Below are positions 6,438 through 14,428 of a stretch of 28,651 bases of DNA, piece by piece (within the stretch, counting starts at the first letter, position 1; each line of letters opens with the position of its first letter). The translations under genes were made by a program, and so were the position numbers. This DNA comes from an uncultured Collinsella sp. (GTDB lineage: Bacteria; Actinomycetota; Coriobacteriia; Coriobacteriales; Coriobacteriaceae): contig CABUOF010000024.1 of assembly GCA_902493125.1 (NCBI GenBank), positions 1 to 28,651 on the forward strand, given 5' to 3'. The notes below the pieces were generated by a model. It saw nothing but the letters and a program-made list of their open reading frames with translations, was not told where the DNA came from and did not search any database.

Positions 6438-9408
6438 ATGGTGGGGATGTCCTGCCTGTTGACGTGGCATCTGGCTTTCCCTTGTGGTTGATTTCGTCTA
6501 AGAGCTCCGCTGCGATCTCGCTGTTTTTGAACCTGATGCTGCAGTCTTCTTTCTTGGGGAAAGCTAGTAGCGGGATCGTTCCGTACCAGATAGTTTCTTC
6601 GTCAATTATCGCTGCACACAAACGTCCTTCTGCTCTAATGGCATGCTCGACGTTCATTTCTGCCAAAGTCTCGCTTGCATCTTCGCGCGGAGTCGAGGCA
6701 ATGAAAAACTCAAGAGCAATCCCTCGGGCAGTGGCACCTTTGATTGCATCGCCGAGCTTTGCGAGGCAGGCGGCGGATGCGTAGGGCGCGGCAATGAAGA
6801 TACTCTTGGCGGCGCCAACGATGTCTTCAACCAGAGTCTCTACGGCATTAGCCGGTTCTATGAGAATGTTTTGATCGGACTGCTCGCTGCCTCCGGTCAC
6901 GTAGACTTCGTACCCGAGCTTGGCGTAGGTCTTGAGTCTCTTCTGGTACATGCGGGCGAGCATGGGTATAGATAAATCAACGTAGTCGAATATCTCAACC
7001 CGTCGCTTGCCCTCGTGGCTTCTATGGAGCCTGCCTGCCTGCTGTGTGATGCTGCCGTCCCACGATATCGGCGTGGCAATGAGTAGAGTGTCAAGGTAGG
7101 ACAGATCGAAGCCCTCGCCCAAAAGGCTTTCGGTGGCGACGATGATTCGATGTTCATGCTCGAAGCGGGGAAGACTGCTCAGTATCGTTTTTCTTTCTTT
7201 GGCGTCGATTTCCCCGGTCAGGAGAACGGGTTCGTGTCCTTGGTTTTTGAGCATCCCGAACAGCTCCTCGGCATGCTTTTTCCTTTTAGTCAGCACGAGC
7301 GGATGCCGGCCGTTTGACGCAGCTTCAATAGCGTCGTTGACAATCAATTCGTTTCTAGCTGCATGCGTGCACAGCAGGTCGAGAATCTGATTGAAGTTTG
7401 CACCTGGCTCGTAGGCGGGTAGTCGAATTCCAGTAAAACGAGGCCGTACGATGCGCTGGATGCCCTGCTGAATCGCTTGCGCTTTTGGATCGATAACATA
7501 ACGGAGCGGGCCGCAGAGCATGGAGAGCGCCCGCGTAAGGCCGTCGGATCGTTCGGGCGTCGCAGAAAGGCCGTATACGTATTTGGCCGGGGCGGACTTG
7601 AGAATAAGCTCGAGCTGTGGTGCGGCGGCATGGTGGCATTCGTCGCAGATAATGAGGCCGTAATTACGAACAAGGCCCTTAACTATCGGCTCTCCGGTTT
7701 GGCGGTCTTTGCCAGATAACGACTGGAACGAAGCGATGTCGACGAGGCCGCTTACGGCCATTTTGCCTCCTCCTATTTGTCCGATGACCGGAGGCTGCCT
7801 TTTGCTGATTCGTCCTTTTGGGGTTCGGACGGGCTCCCTGTTGTCCGTAATGTCGATAAATCGCTCGAGCTGGGATTTCCATTGGGTTATGAGTGCGGTT
7901 TTGGGAACGATGACGAGCGTTGGAAGACCAATGGATGCAATAAGATAAGCTCCGACGACTGTTTTACCGAAGCCTGTCGGTGCGGACATGATTCCGTCTT
8001 CGTATATGAGCATCTGATCAGCGGCGATTTGCTGCTCAGGGCGAAGGACTCCTTTAAATGCCATAACAATCGGATTACCCGATTTGCGCTCGTCTGAATA
8101 GTGGGCGGTAACGCCGGTCTCTTGAACTAGCTGCTCAAGTTGAGTTTTGCAGCCCCGGGGAATTGCAACATGACCATCTCTCAGTTCGCTAAGGTCTATG
8201 AGTCGCGGTTTGCCGAATACTGATTGATGCATGGACTGCGCGCGATAGAATGCCGGATTGGCAAATGTCGCAAGTCCGCGGATTTCCATTTGAGCTGCTG
8301 GACTCAGAGACTTCTCGGGAATGTACAGCATATCGGCTTGAATAACGGGCAGCGATGAGGGAAAGTCCCGCGATGTGAGTGGTAGTCGCTTTCGTGGTCT
8401 TTGGGCATACCGTTTGCCCTTGTTTGCCACCGTAGTTGTTGCTGGTCCGTGTGGGTTGTTTCCAGGGGCCTCAATCAGATCTTGCACCGTCGAGCGCGGA
8501 ATCAGCTGGACTTGTGATAGATAGAGCCATTGGTCGGGAAAGGGCTTGAATTGTTCGTCTACAAATACACTATTTCCTTCACGTTGCGCCTTGCCTTGAA
8601 AGGGGAGTGCGATGAGGTTTCCGAAGCCTCCATCGGGAATAGTGGCCTGAGCGGGTAGCATTCGATCAAAGGCCTCGAACGTGATTGTCTTATTATGCGC
8701 CGCAGCTTCGGTTATGAGGCAACTTCCAAACTCTCGGGCAGCCTTTGCGCTGATTGGCTCGAGGAAGAAAAACCAGATGTGGGCGCCGTTGCCGGACCTT
8801 GAGCGCTCAACGGCGGCGTTAATGCCCCGTCGTATTGCAACAAGCCGTACGGCATTTGTTGCCTCTTTCCAGTCCGCTTTGTCAAAATCGATGACGAGAA
8901 CTTTCGTGTTGCAGTTCCTATCGAGAACATATTGCCCGAGGACATCGCGGAACCGGTCATCGTTGCCTTTAAAGTGAGCAATGATTGCGGCATCGCTTAA
9001 TTCCGGGAAGACGCGATTGCTGCATTCTACACATTTAACTCTTTGATGGGCTGCTTTGGGGCAAATTCCTGGCTCCCACTCATTAGCACAAGCAGGCGTA
9101 TAGCCAATGCCCCCGTCCTTTCTGCGATATCCATGAGCGTAAACATCTTTGCGCCCGGTAAAGAGACTGCGAAAGAGCTCGAGTTTATCGCGTGCTGGGC
9201 TCGCGCTGGTGACGATGCCCTCGATTTGCGCTCGTTCATCGAACAAAGCGCCAGCTTCTTCCCACTCTTCTAGCGTTGCGTAGCGTACGTCTGAACCGTT
9301 GTTGCAAATGACGATTTGTCGGTGTTGGTCCGATATATGTGTGATCGTCTGATCGTATTTAAATTGTGCGGTCCCAAAGAGGGCGTATTGATGCATGGCG
9401 TTGCCCAT
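6424..9408 (-). CDS. TOTE-type primase / SF2 helicase fusion with PLD-like C-terminus
   Basis: A 994-residue multidomain protein. Residues ~75-310 form an archaeo-eukaryotic primase domain of the TOTE conflict-system type. It has a cysteine cluster (Cys107, 116, 126, 129), the acidic pair Asp174/Asp176 in VIDFDK, SGNGAH with His210, and a third acidic site Asp248. Residues ~450-830 are an SF2 helicase: Walker A APTGFGKT (476-483), DECHH (589-593), SATPER (615-620), motif VI QQAGRLHR (789-796). Residues ~855-970 resemble the PLD-like domain of such helicases, but the HxK signature before AIID is degenerate (RLC). The family is thought to act in defence against invading DNA. ATG at 9408 has AAGGA 10 nt upstream. 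Composition is lower in GC than its neighbours, consistent with horizontal transfer. The C-terminal FAVE and stop are encoded by a repeat element. Confidence 0.88.
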   Translation of the reverse strand: MGNAMHQYALFGTAQFKYDQTITHISDQHRQIVICNNGSDVRYATLEEWEEAGALFDERAQIEGIVTSASPARDKLELFRSLFTGRKDVYAHGYRRKDGGIGYTPACANEWEPGICPKAAHQRVKCVECSNRVFPELSDAAIIAHFKGNDDRFRDVLGQYVLDRNCNTKVLVIDFDKADWKEATNAVRLVAIRRGINAAVERSRSGNGAHIWFFFLEPISAKAAREFGSCLITEAAAHNKTITFEAFDRMLPAQATIPDGGFGNLIALPFQGKAQREGNSVFVDEQFKPFPDQWLYLSQVQLIPRSTVQDLIEAPGNNPHGPATTTVANKGKRYAQRPRKRLPLTSRDFPSSLPVIQADMLYIPEKSLSPAAQMEIRGLATFANPAFYRAQSMHQSVFGKPRLIDLSELRDGHVAIPRGCKTQLEQLVQETGVTAHYSDERKSGNPIVMAFKGVLRPEQQIAADQMLIYEDGIMSAPTGFGKTVVGAYLIASIGLPTLVIVPKTALITQWKSQLERFIDITDNREPVRTPKGRISKRQPPVIGQIGGGKMAVSGLVDIASFQSLSGKDRQTGEPIVKGLVRNYGLIICDECHHAAAPQLELILKSAPAKYVYGLSATPERSDGLTRALSMLCGPLRYVIDPKAQAIQQGIQRIVRPRFTGIRLPAYEPGANFNQILDLLCTHAARNELIVNDAIEAASNGRHPLVLTKRKKHAEELFGMLKNQGHEPVLLTGEIDAKERKTILSSLPRFEHEHRIIVATESLLGEGFDLSYLDTLLIATPISWDGSITQQAGRLHRSHEGKRRVEIFDYVDLSIPMLARMYQKRLKTYAKLGYEVYVTGGSEQSDQNILIEPANAVETLVEDIVGAAKSIFIAAPYASAACLAKLGDAIKGATARGIALEFFIASTPREDASETLAEMNVEHAIRAEGRLCAAIIDEETIWYGTIPLLAFPKKEDCSIRFKNSEIAAELLDEINHKGKPDATSTGRTSPPFAVE

Positions 9409-9614
9409 TTGAATGCCGTCCTTGTATTGGAGTTGTTGAGACGAGGGTACGGCATTACGGCTTTTTGGGATATGTAATTTCGATTCAAGTTTGCTAATGG
9501 CAAGGGATTATTCTGCGAGCGGCTTTTGGTCGATACCAAGGCGCGCGACGGCCCTTGATAATCAGGGTTTGCGGTCATATGGGTAGCCGGAGGCGTAAAG
9601 AGCGGACATTCAGA

Positions 9615-9841
9615 CCCGGTGGGCAAAAATGGCAAATATGAGTACTGTTGCTCGGTTAGTCTCATATCATTTGAGAAGTATCTAAGACCAATTGACTGAG
9701 TTTTAATATATTCACCCCCCCTAAACACGACAATTCGGGGCTTTATGGAGCTTGAAATCGGTGGGAGCGGGCAATTCAGCGAAATTTTGCTGTTACTAAA
9801 TTTATGACAGTACTCATATTTGCCATTTTTTGCCCACCGGG
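9615..9841. mobile_element. MITE-like element with 34/35-bp terminal inverted repeats
   Basis: The left end (9615-9648) begins CCCGGTGGGCAAAAATGG and the right end (9807-9841) is its complement, with only a one-base length difference in the A/T run. The 158-bp centre is A/T-rich (TTTTAATATATTC), unlike the host chromosome, and has no coding capacity. The size and structure fit a miniature inverted-repeat element. I could not find a convincing target-site duplication, so a large non-mobile palindromic structure is the alternative. It sits about 200 bp upstream of the primase-helicase start codon. Confidence 0.55.
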
Positions 9842-9932
9842 TACCGCTAGGGGCTAGTCGAAGCTCCCCCAAACAGCTGGGAATGCGCCGATCGTCTGCA
9901 TATCTTGTATATGGATGGCTCAGCAAAAGAAG

Positions 9933-9994
9933 TTGCGGTGAAATAGGGATTGATTTGTGGCCATACGCCAAATACAGTCCCTATTTCACCGCAA
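9933..9994. repeat. TTGCGGTG-arm palindrome, copy 2
   Basis: Arms TTGCGGTGAAATAGGGA and TCCCTATTTCACCGCAA surround a centre similar to that of 6374-6437, in the same orientation. Together the two copies bracket the primase-helicase gene and the MITE-like element. It lies 16 bp from the DegV stop codon and may also terminate that transcript. Confidence 0.7.
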
Positions 9995-10009
9995 GTGATG
10001 TGGGCGTCC

Positions 10010-10870
10010 CTAGTGAGTTGGCTGGTAGCGGGGGCAGTAGCTGATGGCGATGGCATCGACGCCTACGTGGGTGGCGATGGTGCAGCCGATGGGGCCGGTG
10101 CCGGCGTCTACGTAATCCTGACCCGCGAGTGCCTCGTTGACAAGCTCCTGCTCCTCGGCGGCGCCGGTCGTGAGCACGCGCACGCTGGAGCCCGGATACT
10201 CGGCCAAAAATGCGAGGCAATCGGCCATGGTGTTGGTAACGATGCGCTTGGCACCGCGGCCCTTTTTTATGGCCTTGATCTCGCCCGATTTCCACTCCGG
10301 CGAAACGGCCAGGCGAATGTTGAGCATTTGCGTGAGCTGGCCGGCGAGCTTGGGCGCGCGGCCGTTCTTGACCAGGTTCTCGAGTGTGCGCGGAATCAGC
10401 AGCAGATGGGCGTCGGGCAGCGTCGCGCGGATCTGCGCCTCGGTCTCGTCCAGGCTGCGGCCGTCCTCGCGCATGGCCAGCGCGTACTCCACCAGCAGGC
10501 CCTCGGCGCCCGAGCCGGTGCGCGAGTCGATGCAGCGCACGTCGAGCTCGTGCGTTTCGGCCGTCAGGCTGGCGTTGGCATAGCAGGCGGACCACTCGCT
10601 GCACAGCGAGATAAAGATGGCGCTATCGTGGCCGTCGGCGCGCACGCGGTCAAAGAGTTCCTTGAACTCGCCGGCACTCGGCTGCGAGGTGTGCGGCAGC
10701 TGCTCGGAGCCGGCCATGCGGGCGACGTACTCTTGGGCGGTAATCTGCACCTGGTCGAGCAGGTCCTCGCCCTCGATAATCACATGCAGCGGAATCACGT
10801 AAATGCCGAGCTCTTGGGCGCGGGCGGGGGAGATGTCCGACGTGGAGTCGGTTATGATGGCAAAAGACAT
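10010..10870 (-). CDS. DegV-family fatty-acid-binding protein
   Basis: A 286-residue DegV protein. Members bind a fatty acid in a deep pocket; the FakB proteins present it to the kinase FakA so that exogenous fatty acids enter phospholipid synthesis. The N-terminal ITDSTSD (residues 6-12) and TSQPS (61-65), both lining the head-group site in the family, are intact. ATG at 10870 has AAAGGTG upstream; the open frame extends further into an Arg-rich stretch without a ribosome site. No fakA-like kinase gene is adjacent, so its partner, if any, is elsewhere. It is divergent from the HAD gene at 11027 with about 150 bp of shared promoter region. Confidence 0.92.
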   Translation of the reverse strand: MSFAIITDSTSDISPARAQELGIYVIPLHVIIEGEDLLDQVQITAQEYVARMAGSEQLPHTSQPSAGEFKELFDRVRADGHDSAIFISLCSEWSACYANASLTAETHELDVRCIDSRTGSGAEGLLVEYALAMREDGRSLDETEAQIRATLPDAHLLLIPRTLENLVKNGRAPKLAGQLTQMLNIRLAVSPEWKSGEIKAIKKGRGAKRIVTNTMADCLAFLAEYPGSSVRVLTTGAAEEQELVNEALAGQDYVDAGTGPIGCTIATHVGVDAIAISYCPRYQPTH

Positions 10871-11026
10871 AATTGCACCTTTCGTTGGGGCGCGACGGCG
10901 CCGCCTTCTGAGAGCAAAGTGCGACAAGTATAGTGGAGTCGTTCCACATTTCTAGGTTCAATTGTTGAATAGTCAACAGTTTGAAGTGTCGGTGTGGAAA
11001 TCGTCAACTGGGGAAGAGGGATGCCG

Positions 11027-11689
11027 ATGGAGGCGCTGGAGATATGCAAGCGGCCGGTCGTGCTGTTTGATTTTGATGGCACGGTGGCCGATACGGGTCG
11101 GGCGGTGATGACCTCGACGCGCAAGACGTTGGCCGCGCGCGGGTTTTCGGAGGCGCAGATGGGTGACCTGCGCCGCATGATCGGGCCGCCCCTGTGGAAG
11201 AGCTTTCACGACTTTTATGGCTTCTCCCGCGAGGAGTCGCTTGTGGTGGCTGACGAGTACCGTGCCTTTTTTGATGAGCTGGGACCTGAAGAGTATCCCG
11301 TGTTCGACGGAATCCCCGAGCTGCTCGATGGCCTTGCCGCGCAGGGGCATCGCATGGCGGTCGCGACGTCTCGCATGGAAGCAAAGTGCATTGACATGGT
11401 GCATGAGCTGGGGCTTTCTCAGTTTGAGGCGGTGGTCGGCATGAATCCGTCGCAGGGGCGCGAGACCAAGGCCGATTCGGTTCGCGATGCCCTGGCGGCG
11501 CTCGGTGCGACGGCGGGCGATGCCGTGATGATCGGCGATCGCTTTAACGACGTGGAAGGCGCGCACGCGATGAGCGTGCCGTGCATCGGCATTTATTCGG
11601 GTGCGGCGGCGCCGGGGGAGCACGAGGCAGCGGGCGCCGATGCAGTGGTGCACTCGGTGGCCGAGCTTGCTAAACTTTTCGCTATCTAA
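11027..11689 (+). CDS. HAD-superfamily phosphatase, phosphoglycolate-phosphatase-like
   Basis: A 220-residue HAD hydrolase with a Gph-like C1 cap. The nucleophile motif is DFDGT (Asp15 and Asp17), motif II is the Ser/Thr in VATS, and motif IV is MIGDRFNDVEGA. It probably dephosphorylates a small phosphorylated metabolite; phosphoglycolate and pyrophosphate are common substrates of relatives, and sequence alone does not decide. Start: ATG at 11027 has GGGGAAGAGGG six bases upstream. An ATG at 11021 abuts that site, and a GTG at 10994 lacks one. It is followed after 55 bp by the dipeptidase gene on the same strand, possibly in one transcript. Confidence 0.88.
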   Translation: MEALEICKRPVVLFDFDGTVADTGRAVMTSTRKTLAARGFSEAQMGDLRRMIGPPLWKSFHDFYGFSREESLVVADEYRAFFDELGPEEYPVFDGIPELLDGLAAQGHRMAVATSRMEAKCIDMVHELGLSQFEAVVGMNPSQGRETKADSVRDALAALGATAGDAVMIGDRFNDVEGAHAMSVPCIGIYSGAAAPGEHEAAGADAVVHSVAELAKLFAI

Positions 11690-11744
11690 TAGACGTAATG
11701 TGAGGGGCGGGCGTATCCGTCGCTCATTGGTAAGGAGGTCGTCC

Positions 11745-13181
11745 ATGAATCAGGTGGAGCAGAGCGTTACCGAGTATGTCGACGAGGTCTGGGAAGATGT
11801 CGTTGCCGATATCGAACAGCTGGTGAGCTATCCGTCCGTGGCCGTTGCTGCCAATGCGGAGCTCGGTGCGCCGTTTGGCCGCCCGGTCCGTGATGCGCTC
11901 GATTGCGCGCTCGGCATTGCGCAAAAGCTCGGCTATCAGACGAGCGATGACGAGGGTTATGTGGGCATCGCCGATATCCCGGGGCGCGGCGATAAGCAGC
12001 TTGCGACCATCTGCCATGTGGACGTGGTGCCTGCCGGCCCCGGTTGGAACACCGACCCGTTTGCGATGGAGCGTCGCGAGGGCTGGCTGCTCGGTCGCGG
12101 CGTGATCGACGACAAGGGCCCGGCGGTGCTGTCGCTCTACGCTGGTGCTTATCTGCTCAGGCACGGCATTGTGCCGCGCTATACCTTCCGCGCGCTGCTG
12201 GGCTGCGATGAGGAAGTGGGCATGTCCGACGTTCACCATTATCTGGAGAACCACGCAGACCCCGATTTCCTGTTTACGCCCGATGCCGAGTTCCCGGTTT
12301 GCAATGCCGAGAAGGGCCAGTTTGGGGCGACGTTTGTGAGCCCCAAGATCGACGGCGGGCGCATCGTGTCCTGGAGCGGTGCCGAGGCGAGCAACGCCAT
12401 TCCGTCGCAGTCTATCTGCGAACTCGCGATTGCCGCCGATGAGCTGCCGGCACCGGTCGAGAACGCCGACCGCCTGGAGATCACGACGCTCGATAACGGG
12501 CATGCGCAGATTTTTGCCCACGGTATTGGCGGTCACGCCTCGATGCCCGAGGGAACGATCAATGCCGTCGGCCTTATCGTGGCGTATCTGCGCGAGGCCG
12601 AGGACGCGTTTGGTGCCCGTGGCGAGCGCCTGCTGACGCCTGCCGAGCACGAGTGTGTCAAGTTTTTGGCTTTTGTGCATGCGGACGCCTATGGCCGCGG
12701 CCTGGGCATCGACGCGACGAGCCCCGCGTTTGGCCCGCTCACCTGCAACCCCGGCGTCATCCGTGTGGCGGATGGCCACATCGAGCAGGTCATTGACGTG
12801 CGTTTCCCCGATAGCACCAGTGCCGATACCATCTGCGAGCAGCTCGAGCCGCTCGTGGGCCGCTTTGGTGTGACGTGTCGCGTGGGTCGTGCCAAGGTGC
12901 CGTTCTCAGTCTCTGCCGACGATCCGGCCGTGAAGGCGCTTATCGATACCTACAACGAGTTTACGGGCAAGCATGCCGAGCCCTTTGCCATGGGCGGCGG
13001 CACGTACGCGCGCAACTTTGCCCGCGCCGTATCGTTTGGCCCCGAGGAGACCGGCCTGGAGCTGCCCGCATGGGGCGGCCAGATGCACGGCCCCAACGAG
13101 TGCGCTAACGAGGAGCAGCTCAAGCAAGCGCTCAAGATCTATATTGTTGCGATCTTAAGGCTCAACGAGCTCGAGCTTTAA
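11745..13181 (+). CDS. pepV: M20-family dipeptidase (PepV-like)
   Basis: A 478-residue zinc aminopeptidase of the M20 family, PepV/Sapep type, which hydrolyses dipeptides with an unblocked N-terminus in the cytoplasm. The metal-site signature HVDVVP (91-96), RGVIDDKGP around 118-126, the catalytic CDEEVG (154-159) and TPDAEFP (178-184) are all present, and MHGPNE near the C-terminus holds the last metal-binding histidine. A lid domain is inserted in the middle, as in PepV. AAGGAGGT precedes the ATG at 11745 with ideal spacing. No signal peptide is seen. Succinyl-diaminopimelate desuccinylase is the main alternative in the superfamily, but the length and the DEE motif favour a dipeptidase. Confidence 0.88.
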   Translation: MNQVEQSVTEYVDEVWEDVVADIEQLVSYPSVAVAANAELGAPFGRPVRDALDCALGIAQKLGYQTSDDEGYVGIADIPGRGDKQLATICHVDVVPAGPGWNTDPFAMERREGWLLGRGVIDDKGPAVLSLYAGAYLLRHGIVPRYTFRALLGCDEEVGMSDVHHYLENHADPDFLFTPDAEFPVCNAEKGQFGATFVSPKIDGGRIVSWSGAEASNAIPSQSICELAIAADELPAPVENADRLEITTLDNGHAQIFAHGIGGHASMPEGTINAVGLIVAYLREAEDAFGARGERLLTPAEHECVKFLAFVHADAYGRGLGIDATSPAFGPLTCNPGVIRVADGHIEQVIDVRFPDSTSADTICEQLEPLVGRFGVTCRVGRAKVPFSVSADDPAVKALIDTYNEFTGKHAEPFAMGGGTYARNFARAVSFGPEETGLELPAWGGQMHGPNECANEEQLKQALKIYIVAILRLNELEL

Positions 13182-13204
13182 GGTTGCGGCGTTTTGCCAA
13201 TCTA

Positions 13205-13271
13205 AGTTGCGGTGGAATAGTTCCTAGAATCGGCTGCCTGACAGCCAAACAGGAACTATTTCACCGCAACT
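13205..13271. repeat. TTGCGGTG-arm palindrome, copy 3
   Basis: Arms AAGTTGCGGTGGAATAG and CTATTTCACCGCAACTT (one mismatch) enclose TTCCTAG...CAGGAAC and an inner GGCTG/CAGCC hairpin. The outer arms match copies 1 and 2, but the centre differs. The right arm runs into CTTTTTAT, so on the plus strand it should work as the terminator of the dipeptidase gene. Confidence 0.65.
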
Positions 13272-13474
13272 TCTTTTTATCGGTGTAAAAGGCGGGTCAT
13301 GTTTGGCGGCGGGTTTGTTATTCGTTTGTAAAGCCGAGTCGCGCTTGCGGTAAGGGTCTATCAGATGCCCGTAAGAAACCGCAGTTGGCGCGGACGTTCC
13401 CCGGTCGGGGCCGTATCTTTCCAAACAGCAAAGCGGGCAGGGTGCCCGCGATTCGCATGTATGAAAGGAAGATC

Positions 13475-14404
13475 ATGCTCGATCAGGCTTATTCTCGTCG
13501 TCAGTTCCTCGGCCTCGCTGGTGGTCTTGCCAGCATCGTCGGTCTCGGTCTCGTTGGTTGCGGCGGCTCCGACGCCGCCGACAAGGGTAGCGCCGCTGCT
13601 GCCGAGTCCGTCTCCGGCGAGGTGACCTACGACGGCGCCTCCTCGTTCCAGGCCCTCGTCGAGGCTGCTGCCGAGAAGTTCATGGATGCCAACCCCGACG
13701 TCTCCGTCTCCGGCTCGGGCAACGGCTCGGGCAAGGGCCTGACCGCTGTCGCCGCCGGTACCGTCACCATCGGTAACTCTGACGTCTTCGCCGAGACCAA
13801 GCTGGAGGCCGACCAGGTCAAGAACCTCGTCGACCACGAGGTCGCCGTCGTGGGCATGGGTCCCGTCGTCTCCAAGAACGTGACGGTCGACGACCTGTCC
13901 CTCGAGCAGCTCAAGGGCATCTTCTCCGGCCAGATCACCAACTGGAAGGAGGTCGGCGGCGACGACGCCAAGATCGTCGTTCTCAACCGCAAGGCCGGCT
14001 CCGGCACCCGCGCCACCTTCGAGGCCGCCGTCTTTGGCGACGAGGCCGTCGACTTTAAGGGCGATGCCGAGCTCGACAAGTCCGGCGATGTCCAGACTCA
14101 GATGGGCAGCACCGACAACGCCATCTCCTACCTTGACTTCTCGCACTTCGATGACTCCAAGTTCAACGCTGTCAAGGTCGAGGGCGTGGAGCCCAAGAGC
14201 GCAAACGTCACCGACGACTCCTTCAAGATCTGGGCTACCGAGCACATGTACTGCGCTAAGGATGCCGACGAGGCCACCAAGGCCTTCCTGGAGTTCATGC
14301 TTTCCGATGACGTCCAGGGCAAGCTCGTCGAGGAGCAGGGCTTTATCCCCGTCTCTGCCATGAAGGTCGTCAAGGACGCCAGCGGCAAGGTCTCCACTAA
14401 ATAA
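13475..14404 (+). CDS. pstS: Phosphate ABC transporter substrate-binding lipoprotein PstS
   Basis: This protein binds inorganic phosphate outside the membrane and delivers it to PstCA. The N-terminus carries a twin-arginine motif (SRRQFLG, 7-13), a hydrophobic stretch and a lipobox LVGC with Cys29. It is therefore predicted to be exported, possibly by the Tat route, and lipid-anchored. The mature part has the phosphate-loop motifs SGSGNGSGKGL and KAGSGTRATF typical of PstS. The 309-residue length is normal. ATG at 13475 has AAAGGAAG upstream; a longer frame would bury the signal peptide. It is the first gene of pstSCAB. I could not identify a clear Pho box between the dipeptidase gene and pstS. 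Confidence 0.95.
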   Translation: MLDQAYSRRQFLGLAGGLASIVGLGLVGCGGSDAADKGSAAAAESVSGEVTYDGASSFQALVEAAAEKFMDANPDVSVSGSGNGSGKGLTAVAAGTVTIGNSDVFAETKLEADQVKNLVDHEVAVVGMGPVVSKNVTVDDLSLEQLKGIFSGQITNWKEVGGDDAKIVVLNRKAGSGTRATFEAAVFGDEAVDFKGDAELDKSGDVQTQMGSTDNAISYLDFSHFDDSKFNAVKVEGVEPKSANVTDDSFKIWATEHMYCAKDADEATKAFLEFMLSDDVQGKLVEEQGFIPVSAMKVVKDASGKVSTK

Positions 14405-14428
14405 GTAATCGCCCCGGAAAGGTTTGCA

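Larger units (their letters stand above)
9409..10009. other. 601-bp gene-free region between helicase and DegV genes
   Basis: I see no credible gene. A long minus-strand open frame here (to 9971) runs through the MITE-like element and a palindrome, lacks a ribosome site and has no recognisable features. The region contains the upstream sequence of the primase-helicase gene (9409-9614), the inverted-repeat element (9615-9841) and the palindrome at 9933-9994. It is much more A/T-rich than the rest of the window. Confidence 0.65.

Noticed and set aside
9270..9971. 233-codon minus-strand frame upstream of the primase-helicase
   Set aside because: It is built from the palindrome, both MITE arms and part of the helicase 5' end, with no ribosome site and no domain-like composition.
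13272..13474. Pho box upstream of pstS
   Set aside because: I could not find repeated GTTCAC- or CTGTCAT-like direct repeats; phosphate control is likely on general grounds but not visible here.
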